DNA of 11,812 bases. It comes from an uncultured Wenzhouxiangella sp. GTDB lineage: Bacteria; Pseudomonadota; Gammaproteobacteria; Xanthomonadales; Wenzhouxiangellaceae. The DNA lies in the NCBI GenBank assembly GCA_937876395.1, contig CALEIM010000032.1, forward strand, positions 1-11,812. The letters run 5' to 3'. The translations under genes and the position numbers were made by a program. Shown here in pieces: positions 1-5,822 of the stretch (the stretch's first letter is position 1; each line of letters begins with the position of its first letter). The notes under the pieces were generated by a model, which was not told where the DNA came from, ran no database searches, and saw only the letters and a list, made by a program, of their open reading frames with translations.

Positions 1-451
1 TTTCATAGGTGCCCTGGACGATGCCCTGCGAGCCGATATAGATCCACGAGCCGGCCGTCATCTGGCCGTACATGGTCAGGCCGCGCTGTTCGAGATCGCG
101 GAAGGTGTCCCAGTTGGCCCAGCGTCCGACCAGGTTGGAGTTGGCAATCAGCACTCTGGGCGCCTGATCGTGGGTGCGGATCACGCCGACCGGCTTGCCG
201 GACTGGACCAGCAGTGTCTCATCGTCTTTCAGGCGTTTGAGGGTCGCAACAATGGAGTGATAGCAGTCCCAGTTGCGGGCTGCCCGGCCGGTGCCACCGT
301 AGACGATCAGTTCATCGGGATGCTCGGCAACGTCCGGATCGAGGTTGTTCATCAGCATGCGCAGAGCAGCTTCCTGATGCCAACCACGGCAGTTCAGGCT
401 GGTGCCACGCGGCGCGCGCACGACGCCGGGAGAGTGTTCCTTCAGGGACAT
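1..451 (-). CDS. hutU: Urocanate hydratase (urocanase), N-terminal part, cut at window edge
   Basis: Urocanase converts urocanate to 4-imidazolone-5-propionate, the second step of histidine breakdown, in the cytoplasm using tightly bound NAD+. The 150 residues visible carry the family's conserved N-terminal blocks: RAPRG near 12-16, LRMLMNNLDPDVAEHP near 30-45, VYGGTGRAARNW near 50-61, DDETLLVQSGKPVGV near 76-90, RVLIANSNLV near 99-108, and MYGQMTAGSWIYIGSQGIVQ near 127-146. The family is about 550-560 residues, so roughly 400 C-terminal residues lie beyond position 1. The start at 451 fits the usual N-terminus; no good Shine-Dalgarno precedes it. A TATACT box lies about 30 bases upstream. 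No other hut gene is visible, so whether it sits in a hut operon cannot be judged from this side. Identification is from recalled family motifs and is close to certain. Confidence 0.95.
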   Translation of the reverse strand, partial: MSLKEHSPGVVRAPRGTSLNCRGWHQEAALRMLMNNLDPDVAEHPDELIVYGGTGRAARNWDCYHSIVATLKRLKDDETLLVQSGKPVGVIRTHDQAPRVLIANSNLVGRWANWDTFRDLEQRGLTMYGQMTAGSWIYIGSQGIVQGTYE

Positions 452-481
452 TGCGGGTTCAGTCGGTTGGGGGACTCGGTC

Positions 482-487
482 AGTATA
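482..487 (-). promoter_or_regulatory. Possible -10 box of the hutU promoter
   Basis: On the minus strand the bases read TATACT, five of six to the sigma70 consensus, in the 65-base gap between the stop of the small membrane gene and the hutU start. Transcription would begin near 475, giving a leader of about 24 bases. No convincing -35 hexamer is present at 16-18 bases upstream (CTCTTA at 505-510 is poor), so an activator or read-through from the gene at 517-819 is also possible. Confidence 0.4.
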
Positions 488-516
488 GCAATGCCGGCGA
501 TGCTTAAGAGCCCGGT

Positions 517-819
517 TCAGCGGTTGCGAAAGTGGCGCAGGATCAGGTCAGCAACCAGGTAGGGCACCAGGCCGATGACTGCCTGCATGGCAATCAGCAG
601 CCAGCCGTCGGCTTCCGGCATCAGGCGCTGGGCCAGTGGGGCGGTCAGGCGGAAGCCGATGCCCAGCACCTTCCAGATCAGCTCCAGCAGGGATTCTGAG
701 CCGACGCCGGACTGCAGTGCGGCCAGCGTTACGCCGGCCAGAAAGGCAGCGCACAAAAAGGGATTGTCGCGGATCATGTCGATCAGGCCGCGAGAGCTCT
801 GGGAGCGGGAACGCATCAT
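517..819 (-). CDS. Small predicted inner-membrane protein, 100 residues, unknown function
   Basis: I do not recognise the family. The start at 819 is chosen because AAGGAG lies seven bases upstream of that ATG; the reading frame stays open further upstream, but those codons cover the promoter. The protein has a short basic N-terminus (residues 1-18, rich in Arg and Ser), a probable membrane segment at about 20-37, an amphipathic middle (43-67), and a second membrane segment at about 73-94 ending in a basic tail (RHFRNR). Two helices with positive residues at both ends suggest both termini face the cytoplasm. It lies upstream of hutU on the same strand with a 65-base gap, and diverges from the hydrolase gene at 931. 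Coding potential is supported by the ribosome-binding site and the sensible membrane topology, not by homology. Confidence 0.6.
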   Translation of the reverse strand: MMRSRSQSSRGLIDMIRDNPFLCAAFLAGVTLAALQSGVGSESLLELIWKVLGIGFRLTAPLAQRLMPEADGWLLIAMQAVIGLVPYLVADLILRHFRNR

Positions 820-869
820 GTTCGTTCTCCTTGTGTGCGGGTGCCGGTTCGGCTCAAAAGCTGTGACCC

Positions 870-898
870 TGTATACTATTTTCGGGGCTCGGTCACAA
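870..898 (-). promoter_or_regulatory. Possible promoter for the small membrane protein gene
   Basis: The minus strand carries TTGTGA (893-898) and TATACA (870-875) separated by exactly 17 bases, each matching the sigma70 consensus at four of six positions. It would start transcription about 45 bases before the ATG at 819. Its -10 box shares the GTATAC palindrome (871-876) with the opposite-strand -10 box, so the two promoters would overlap back to back. Confidence 0.45.
872..877 (+). promoter_or_regulatory. Possible -10 box of the hydrolase promoter
   Basis: TATACT on the plus strand, five of six to consensus, with a weak -35 candidate TTCGGC at 848-853 (18-base spacer). Transcription would begin near 884, leaving a leader of about 47 bases that contains the inverted repeat at 896-910 before the TTG start at 931. 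Confidence 0.4.
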
Positions 899-910
899 GC
901 GCGGCGCTTG
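896..910. repeat. Perfect 7-base inverted repeat in the hydrolase leader
   Basis: CAAGCGC and GCGCTTG flank a single G. With a one-base centre it is more likely a DNA-level operator-type palindrome than an RNA hairpin. It lies just downstream of the plus-strand -10 box and touches the minus-strand -35 candidate, a position where a bound protein could affect both divergent genes. Related CAAGC/GCTTG repeats occur at 5744-5822 and 10203-10214. Confidence 0.4.
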
Positions 911-930
911 CGCTGCAAGGGAGAAAGACC

Positions 931-2250
931 TTGGAATCAAAATGGCCAATCTACAGCGGGCGCCTGATTGCCGTGCTGCTACTGACGCTGGCCGTGTGCA
1001 GCGCGTGCATGCTGCGCGACGCGCGCGAGCAGCTTGAGCTGATTGATCAGGTCTGTATTCTTGAAGGCCAGGTCGATCAAAGCGATGGCGATGAGCGGGG
1101 CCTGGTGGCGGTGCTGGTGCCCGGCGATGCCGAGCGTGGGCGGCCGCCGGAGCCGGTCGATTACACCTTGCCTGACGGGCAGGGCCGCTTCAGCTTTGCC
1201 CTGGCACCCGGCGAGTACCTGCTGATGGCGATTCGGCAGGCGCCAGTTGAATCTGAATCCGAACCTGTGCCGCCGGCGCGTGGCGAGGCGCCGGGGCGCC
1301 GCCTGCACTGTCGGGCCGGCGAACGACTGAACGTCGGCGAGCTTGATTTCATTAGCGGTGACCCGCTGGGCACAGGTGCGGAGATTTCGCTTGATGTCAA
1401 TTCCAGCCTGGCAGCCGAAGCCTTTGAGTCGGCGGTCAGCCTGGGTCAGTTGACGGCTTTTGCCGAGGTCGTGGCGCTGGATGATTCGCGCTTTGACCTT
1501 GAGCTGGCCGGCGACAGCATGTGGCGTCCGGTGGACTTCCTGCAAGCCGGCCGGGCGGGCGTCTACCTGGCCGAGCCGTTTGACCCTGAGCGCATTCCGG
1601 TGCTGTTTATTCACGGCATCAACGGTTCACCACGGGTGCTTGAGCCGCTGATTGACGCTCTGGATGATCAGCGATTTCAGGCCATGTATTTCTACTATCC
1701 TTCCGGACTGCGGATTGGCCAGACCGTCTGGCATCTGGACCGGATCATGCGCGTGGTTGAACAGCGCCACCAGATCGACCACTATCACGTCGTTGCGCAC
1801 AGTATGGGTGGGCTGGTGGCCCGCGCCTGGCTGCTGGAACGCAGCGCGGACCCGGCGCGTGGCGTGATTGGCTCACTGATTACTGTATCCACACCCTGGG
1901 ACGGCTATCCTTCGGCGCGTCAGGGGGTCGCGTATTCGCCGGTGGTGGTGCCGGTGTGGCGGGATATGGCCAGCGGCAGCGAGTTTCTTGACGATCTGTT
2001 TGATCCGGCCAGCGCCGCCGCCCGTCTGCCACCGCACCATCTGCTGTTCAGCTACCGGCAGTCCAGTCGTCTGGCCGGTCATTCAGGCGATGGCGTGGCG
2101 GCCCTGAGCAGCATGATTCCGGAAAACGTCCAGCAACAGGCCGCGTCGCTGTTCGGGATTGATGCCGGGCATGTCGATATTTTGTCTTCTGACAGCGCTC
2201 AACGAAAGGTCAGGGATATTTTGGCTACGGCCGAAGCCGCGTTTTATTGA
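931..2250 (+). CDS. Exported alpha/beta hydrolase (lipase/esterase-like), possible lipoprotein
   Basis: The start is a TTG at 931, chosen because GGGAG lies about seven bases upstream and because the upstream extension of the frame covers promoter sequence. The 439-residue product begins with a basic stretch and hydrophobic segment (about 11-25) ending in LAVCSAC, so it is exported; Cys26 could be a lipid-attachment site, although the box is not canonical. Residues about 43-103 resemble a small beta-sandwich domain ending in GEYLLMAIR. The catalytic domain follows: oxyanion-type strand and loop VLFIHGING at 224-232, nucleophile elbow VVAHSMGG with Ser291, probable acid Asp387 in GDGVAALSS, and His414 in GHVDI. 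The elbow is Ala-x-Ser-x-Gly rather than Gly-x-Ser-x-Gly, as also known in some Bacillus lipases. The substrate is unknown; a lipid or ester is inferred. It precedes dsbB by 66 bases, on the same strand. Confidence 0.8.
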   Translation: MESKWPIYSGRLIAVLLLTLAVCSACMLRDAREQLELIDQVCILEGQVDQSDGDERGLVAVLVPGDAERGRPPEPVDYTLPDGQGRFSFALAPGEYLLMAIRQAPVESESEPVPPARGEAPGRRLHCRAGERLNVGELDFISGDPLGTGAEISLDVNSSLAAEAFESAVSLGQLTAFAEVVALDDSRFDLELAGDSMWRPVDFLQAGRAGVYLAEPFDPERIPVLFIHGINGSPRVLEPLIDALDDQRFQAMYFYYPSGLRIGQTVWHLDRIMRVVEQRHQIDHYHVVAHSMGGLVARAWLLERSADPARGVIGSLITVSTPWDGYPSARQGVAYSPVVVPVWRDMASGSEFLDDLFDPASAAARLPPHHLLFSYRQSSRLAGHSGDGVAALSSMIPENVQQQAASLFGIDAGHVDILSSDSAQRKVRDILATAEAAFY

Positions 2251-2304
2251 GCCTCGAGCTTCCCATGGCTCGTCCGAATTCCCGGATTTCACCGCTGGAT
2301 TCGA

Positions 2305-2310
2305 TACAAT
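2305..2310 (+). promoter_or_regulatory. -10 box placing dsbB on a leaderless or near-leaderless transcript
   Basis: TACAAT, five of six to consensus, ends six bases before the dsbB ATG at 2317. With the usual spacing, transcription would begin at or within a base or two of the start codon. No Shine-Dalgarno sequence precedes the ATG, which agrees with leaderless translation. The -35 is unclear; TTCCCG at 2279-2284 would give a long 20-base spacer. Confidence 0.45.
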
Positions 2311-2316
2311 GGCCCG

Positions 2317-2835
2317 ATGAAAAAAATGACTCAGGGTCGCACCCCGTTTTTGCTGATATTTCTGGCCTGCGCCGGCTTGCTGGCCTATGCCTACTATGCC
2401 CAGTTCGTGCTTGGGCTGGTGCCTTGCCCACTGTGCATCCTGCAGCGTTTTGGCTTCATGATCATGGGGCTGTTTGCGCTGGCAGGCTTTATTCACGGGC
2501 CGCGCTCCTGGGGTCGCTGGTTGTATGGCCTGCCGATTCTGATTGGCGCCGGTTGGGGCATCACCACGGCCACCCGTCATGTCTGGCTTCAGAATCTTCC
2601 CGCAGACCAGGTGCCGGACTGCGGTCCGGGCATGTATTTCATGCTCGAATACGAGTTTCCGCTGGCCGAGATTCTGCGCGAGGCCTTTACCGGTGCGGGC
2701 GAATGCGCTGAAGTGGACTGGCAGTTTATGGGGCTTTCCATGCCCACCTGGACCCTGATCTGGTATGTTGCGCTTGCAGTCTTTTTGCTGCTGGCGCTGT
2801 TTGCGCAGCGGCGTACCCGCGGAACCCGGGCATGA
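2317..2835 (+). CDS. dsbB: Disulfide bond formation protein DsbB
   Basis: DsbB is an inner-membrane quinone reductase that reoxidises the periplasmic thiol oxidase DsbA and passes the electrons to ubiquinone. The 172-residue product has the family length and four-helix layout: membrane segments at about 10-29, 43-60, 69-86 and 143-163. The first catalytic pair is Cys37-Pro-Leu-Cys40 in the first periplasmic loop, followed by ILQR. The second pair is Cys102 (in PDCGPGMYF) and Cys130 (in GECAEVDW) in the second periplasmic loop. A tail of basic residues closes the protein. All four essential cysteines are present, so it should be active. The start at 2317 gives a basic MKK N-terminus; an in-frame ATG three codons later is an alternative. 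The stop overlaps the next gene by four bases (ATGA), so the two are co-transcribed and probably translationally coupled. Confidence 0.95.
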   Translation: MKKMTQGRTPFLLIFLACAGLLAYAYYAQFVLGLVPCPLCILQRFGFMIMGLFALAGFIHGPRSWGRWLYGLPILIGAGWGITTATRHVWLQNLPADQVPDCGPGMYFMLEYEFPLAEILREAFTGAGECAEVDWQFMGLSMPTWTLIWYVALAVFLLLALFAQRRTRGTRA

Positions 2836-4214
2836 GTGAGAAACTGAAAACAATCACCTCGGCAAAGGGCTGGAAGCCGGATTCCTGGCAACAGAAGCCG
2901 GCCAGTCAGCAGGTCAGCTACCCCGATGAGCTGGCCTTTAAGGGCGCGCTGAAGCGGCTTTCAGTGCTGCCGCCGCTGGTGACTTCGTGGGAGATCCTCG
3001 CCCTCAAGCAGCAGATCGCCCAGGCTCAGGCCGGTCAGCGCTTTGTGTTGCAGGGCGGCGATTGCGCCGAGCTGTTCGATGACTGCCAACCCGCCGTTAT
3101 TGCCAACCGCCTGAAGGTCTTGCTGCAGATGTCGCTGGTGATGCTCCACGGCATGCAAATGCCGGTGCTGCGCATTGGCCGCTTTGCCGGCCAGTATGCC
3201 AAGCCGCGCTCGACCGACACCGAAACCCGCGACGGGCTGACCCTGCCGAGCTACCGGGGCGATCTGGTCAATGCGCCGGAATTTGTCGAATCGGCCCGCC
3301 GTCCCGACCCGGAGCGGTTGATTCGCGGCCACGCCAGTTCGGCGATGACGATGAATTTCGTGCGCGCCCTGGTCGATGGCGGCTTTGCCGATCTGCACCA
3401 TCCCGAGTACTGGAACCTGGGCTGGGTGGAGCATTCACCGCTGGCCGAGGAGTTCGAGCGCATTGCCGATTCCATCGGAAACTCGGTGCAGTTCATGGAG
3501 ACGATCACCGGCGTCAAGCCGGGTAGTCTCCGCCGGGTGGATTTCTTCACCTCGCACGAAGCGCTGCACCTGCCGTATGAGCAGATGCTGACGCGGCGGG
3601 TACCGCGTCAGTGGGGCTGGTTCAATCTGTCCACGCATTTTCCCTGGATCGGCATGCGCACGGCTGATCTCGACGGCGCGCACGTCGAGATGTTCCGCGG
3701 CGTGCGCAACCCGATGGGCATCAAGATCGGCCCGGACATGAGCACAACCTGGCTCAAGGGGCTGATTCGGCGTCTCAATCCCGATAACGAAGCCGGCCGC
3801 CTGGTGCTGATTCACCGCCTGGGCGCAGGCCGGATAGCTGATCGACTGCCGTCGCTGATCGATGCGGCCCGGTCAACCGGCTCGCCGCTGCTGTGGATTT
3901 GTGATCCGATGCATGGCAACACCGAAAAGACCGCAAGCGGCTACAAAACGCGGCGCTTTGCCAGTATCGTCTCCGAACTTGAGCAGGCCTTTGATATTCA
4001 CGCCACCTGCGGTTCACGCTTGGGCGGCGTGCACCTGGAGCTGACAGGCGAAAACGTCACCGAGTGCATCGGTGGTGCCCGTGATCTGAATGAGAGTGAT
4101 CTGGCGCGCGCCTACAAGACCACGGTTGATCCACGGCTCAATTACGAACAGGCCCTGGAACTGTCGATGCGCATTGTCGGCAAGCACCGCAGCCTGTCAC
4201 CCCGCCCGGGCTGA
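2832..4214 (+). CDS. Class II (plant-type) 3-deoxy-7-phosphoheptulonate synthase
   Basis: This enzyme condenses phosphoenolpyruvate and erythrose 4-phosphate to DAHP, the first step of the shikimate pathway to aromatic amino acids, in the cytoplasm. The 460-residue product matches the class II family, which includes plant enzymes, the Mycobacterium tuberculosis enzyme and PhzC. Metal-binding residues can be placed from the known M. tuberculosis pattern: Cys78 in QGGDCAE, His361 in DPMHGNT, Glu403 in GGVHLELTGENVTEC and Asp433 in TTVDPRLNYEQ; the last three are offset by a constant eight residues from that enzyme. Other family blocks include RIGRFAGQYAKPRS (114-127) and GPDMSTTWLKGL (300-311). 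It begins inside the dsbB stop codon. No phenazine or other secondary-metabolism gene is nearby, so it is probably a housekeeping aromatic enzyme. How it is feedback-regulated cannot be read from sequence. Confidence 0.95.
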   Translation: MSEKLKTITSAKGWKPDSWQQKPASQQVSYPDELAFKGALKRLSVLPPLVTSWEILALKQQIAQAQAGQRFVLQGGDCAELFDDCQPAVIANRLKVLLQMSLVMLHGMQMPVLRIGRFAGQYAKPRSTDTETRDGLTLPSYRGDLVNAPEFVESARRPDPERLIRGHASSAMTMNFVRALVDGGFADLHHPEYWNLGWVEHSPLAEEFERIADSIGNSVQFMETITGVKPGSLRRVDFFTSHEALHLPYEQMLTRRVPRQWGWFNLSTHFPWIGMRTADLDGAHVEMFRGVRNPMGIKIGPDMSTTWLKGLIRRLNPDNEAGRLVLIHRLGAGRIADRLPSLIDAARSTGSPLLWICDPMHGNTEKTASGYKTRRFASIVSELEQAFDIHATCGSRLGGVHLELTGENVTECIGGARDLNESDLARAYKTTVDPRLNYEQALELSMRIVGKHRSLSPRPG

Positions 4215-4318
4215 TAACCTAAGGAACGAAGCGCGCAATTTGATCTCTGGTCAGTTCCTGCATTGGTACAAGAGCTGGTAGAACCGGGATCGGTACTGTA
4301 TTGACCGAGTAGTTGGGG

Positions 4319-4324
4319 TACAAT
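4319..4324 (+). promoter_or_regulatory. -10 box of the tRNA-Cys promoter with GC-rich discriminator
   Basis: TACAAT, five of six to consensus, followed by TTGCCCCGC before the tRNA at 4338. A GC-rich discriminator is typical of stringently controlled stable-RNA promoters. A TTGACC lies upstream at 4301-4306, but the spacing is only 12 bases, too short for normal sigma70 contacts, so the true -35 may be weak. The flanking pattern GTTGGGGTACAATTT resembles that before tRNA-Leu at 8814-8828. Confidence 0.5.
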
Positions 4325-4337
4325 TTGCCCCGCTTCC

Positions 4338-4411
4338 GGCCAGGTGGCAGAGTGGTTATGCAGCGGCCTGCAAAGCCGTGTACCTCGGTTCGACTCCGGG
4401 CCTGGCCTCCA
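4338..4411 (+). tRNA. tRNA-Cys (anticodon GCA)
   Basis: A 74-base tRNA with a perfect seven-pair acceptor stem (GGCCAGG at 4338-4344 with CCTGGCC at 4401-4407). The anticodon arm is GGCCT-GCA-A-AGCC-like, with the loop TTGCAAA-type centre giving GCA. The T arm contains GGTTCGACTCC, and the discriminator is T at 4408, as expected for a cysteine tRNA. The CCA end is encoded (4409-4411). It sits in the gap between the DAHP synthase gene and the convergent Sel1/TonB-domain gene. The T-rich stretch after it (4412-4417) is not preceded by a separate hairpin. Confidence 0.95.
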
Positions 4412-4445
4412 ATTTTTCCGCGACTCCCGTTTTCCGTTCCCAGCT

Positions 4446-5735
4446 TCATTCGCCTGCCAGGCGGCGGGCGTTCGTGATTGTCGGATGGGGGTTGCCGCTC
4501 CATGACCTGGGCAGCAGGTCGAGCAGTTCGGCCAGGTACTTGGTATCGGCCGGCTCGTCGCCCTCGATCTGCTGGCGGATTTCGGTCAGTACAGCGGCCA
4601 GCAGGCCCTGGCGGGCGGCGGCCTGGCGCAGATCGTTGGCAAAGTCATCGGTGATCTGACTTTTTCTGCTCGAGAGCAGAAACTGAGCCAGGGCGTTGCC
4701 GTTGAATGCGGCATGTTTGAGCCAGAAGGCGGCGGCTGGACGATTCTGAATTACCCCATCACCGCTGTGCAGGCGTTCGCTGAGATCAATTTGCGCGTTG
4801 GGGATGCCGGCCAGAGCGGCGCGTTCCACGACTTCAATCATTGCTTCGTGATCAATCTGGTCGACCTCCATGTGGAGCTTGTCGGCCAGCCAGACGGCGC
4901 GGTGTGCCGCTTCCAGATCATGTTCGGCATGGTCCAGCGCGGCGCGCAGCTCGCGTCGCGTCTGGCCGCTGTTGGGCAGGTTACGCTCCTGTCCTCGGTC
5001 CAGGGTGAAGGCGATGTGCTGGATAAAATACTTGGGCAACCCTTCCGGCGGGGCTTCCAGCCACTCAAAGCTCCATTGCGACATTGCTTTTAGCGCGCTA
5101 TCGTCAAACACGTCTTCGGGCTCGCTGTAAATAACGTGGGGCAGCTCAAGCTCGCCCTCAGCGCTGACCCAGACGCCGAGCTGGACCACGCCCATGATGC
5201 CGCGATCCAGTGCTTCACGCGGGTAGTGGGGACTGACGCGTTCCATTTCGGCCGACGTGCCGAACATCAGAAAGCGGTTGTCGTCGAGCTGCTGCCAGTC
5301 GGGCGCTTCACTGCGGCAATCGGACTGGCAGGGTTCGAGCGCAAAGGAATCGGCCAGGGACGTGAAAGCATGGTCTGAACGCCACTGCGGCCAGCGCTCT
5401 TCCATACGGGCCGTTTGCGTCTCGTCGAGTATGCCGAGCACGGTCGATAGTGCGTCGCTGGCCGGCGCATAGCCCTGATCGGCCGCCAGGCGCACCCATA
5501 GAGCGCCATCAATGCGGTTGGCCGGCCCGCCTTCGCCGTTGAGCAGCATCACACCCAGGTTGAACTGGGCTTCGGTAAAACCTGCTTCGGCCATGCGGAT
5601 AAAAGCCTGACGGGCAGGCGAGTGTTCGCCGCGATCGTAGGCGGCAACCGCCTCGTCGAAGGCCACCGGTGCGGCAGCCAGGGAGGGAGACTGAGCAACA
5701 ACGGCGGCGAGTATTGCGATCAGAATCAATTTCAT
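4446..5735 (-). CDS. Secreted Sel1-repeat protein with central TonB C-terminal domain
   Basis: The start at 5735 gives a classic signal peptide (MKLILIAILAAVVA, cleavage probably near residue 22 after SLAAA); the frame is open upstream, but only with a GTG and no export signal. The 429-residue product is therefore probably periplasmic. Residues about 25-95 hold Sel1/TPR-like helical repeats, clearest at AQFNLGVMLLNGEGG (56-70) and GALWVRLAADQGYAPA (77-92). Residues about 165-247 match the TonB C-terminal fold: YPREALDRGIMGVVQLGVWV, AEGELELPHVIYSEP, then FDDSALKAMSQWSFEW. Residues about 300-355 carry a second Sel1-like stretch (AQIDLSERLHSGDGV, AFWLKHAAFNGNALAQF). Cys136 and Cys140 could form a disulfide. 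It lacks the N-terminal membrane anchor and proline-rich spacer of a working TonB, so it is more likely a protein- or envelope-binding factor. It lies 70 bases downstream of pgsW on the same strand, which suggests, but does not prove, a link with polyglutamate export. Confidence 0.75.
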   Translation of the reverse strand: MKLILIAILAAVVAQSPSLAAAPVAFDEAVAAYDRGEHSPARQAFIRMAEAGFTEAQFNLGVMLLNGEGGPANRIDGALWVRLAADQGYAPASDALSTVLGILDETQTARMEERWPQWRSDHAFTSLADSFALEPCQSDCRSEAPDWQQLDDNRFLMFGTSAEMERVSPHYPREALDRGIMGVVQLGVWVSAEGELELPHVIYSEPEDVFDDSALKAMSQWSFEWLEAPPEGLPKYFIQHIAFTLDRGQERNLPNSGQTRRELRAALDHAEHDLEAAHRAVWLADKLHMEVDQIDHEAMIEVVERAALAGIPNAQIDLSERLHSGDGVIQNRPAAAFWLKHAAFNGNALAQFLLSSRKSQITDDFANDLRQAAARQGLLAAVLTEIRQQIEGDEPADTKYLAELLDLLPRSWSGNPHPTITNARRLAGE

Positions 5736-5743
5736 GGCAGGCG

Positions 5744-5792
5744 CAAGCGTTTCGGGTCTGCAAGCCACGCTAGCGGCTTGCGAGTGCGCTTG
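5744..5792 (-). repeat. Nested inverted repeats in the leader of the Sel1/TonB-domain gene
   Basis: An inner stem GCAAGCC (5760-5766) with GGCTTGC (5775-5781) encloses eight bases, and an outer stem CAAGCG (5744-5749) with CGCTTG (5787-5792) encloses it. Read on the minus strand, the structure ends eight bases before the ATG at 5735, where a ribosome-binding site would be expected and none is seen. It may be a structured leader that limits translation, or an attenuating hairpin after pgsW. It has no T-run for intrinsic termination. Confidence 0.5.
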
Positions 5793-5822
5793 TCAAGCCA
5801 GGAGTTCAAACCTTGGGCTTGA
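5793..5822 (-). repeat. Inverted repeat spanning the pgsW stop codon
   Basis: TCAAGCC (5793-5799) and GGCTTGA (5816-5822) form a perfect seven-base stem around a 16-base loop that contains the pgsW stop codon. No T-run follows. It may stabilise the 3' end of the pgs message or be part of the CAAGCC/GGCTTG series that continues to 5744. Confidence 0.35.

Noticed and set aside
835..930. N-terminal extension of the hydrolase from an ATG at 835
   Set aside because: This stretch holds two overlapping promoter candidates, and the extension would bury the export signal; the TTG at 931 has a ribosome-binding site.
2083..2853. 256-residue open frame on the minus strand across the hydrolase 3' end and dsbB
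   Set aside because: Composition is shadow-like, and dsbB with all four catalytic cysteines explains the DNA.
4301..4306. TTGACC as the -35 box of tRNA-Cys
   Set aside because: Only 12 bases separate it from TACAAT, too few for sigma70 recognition.
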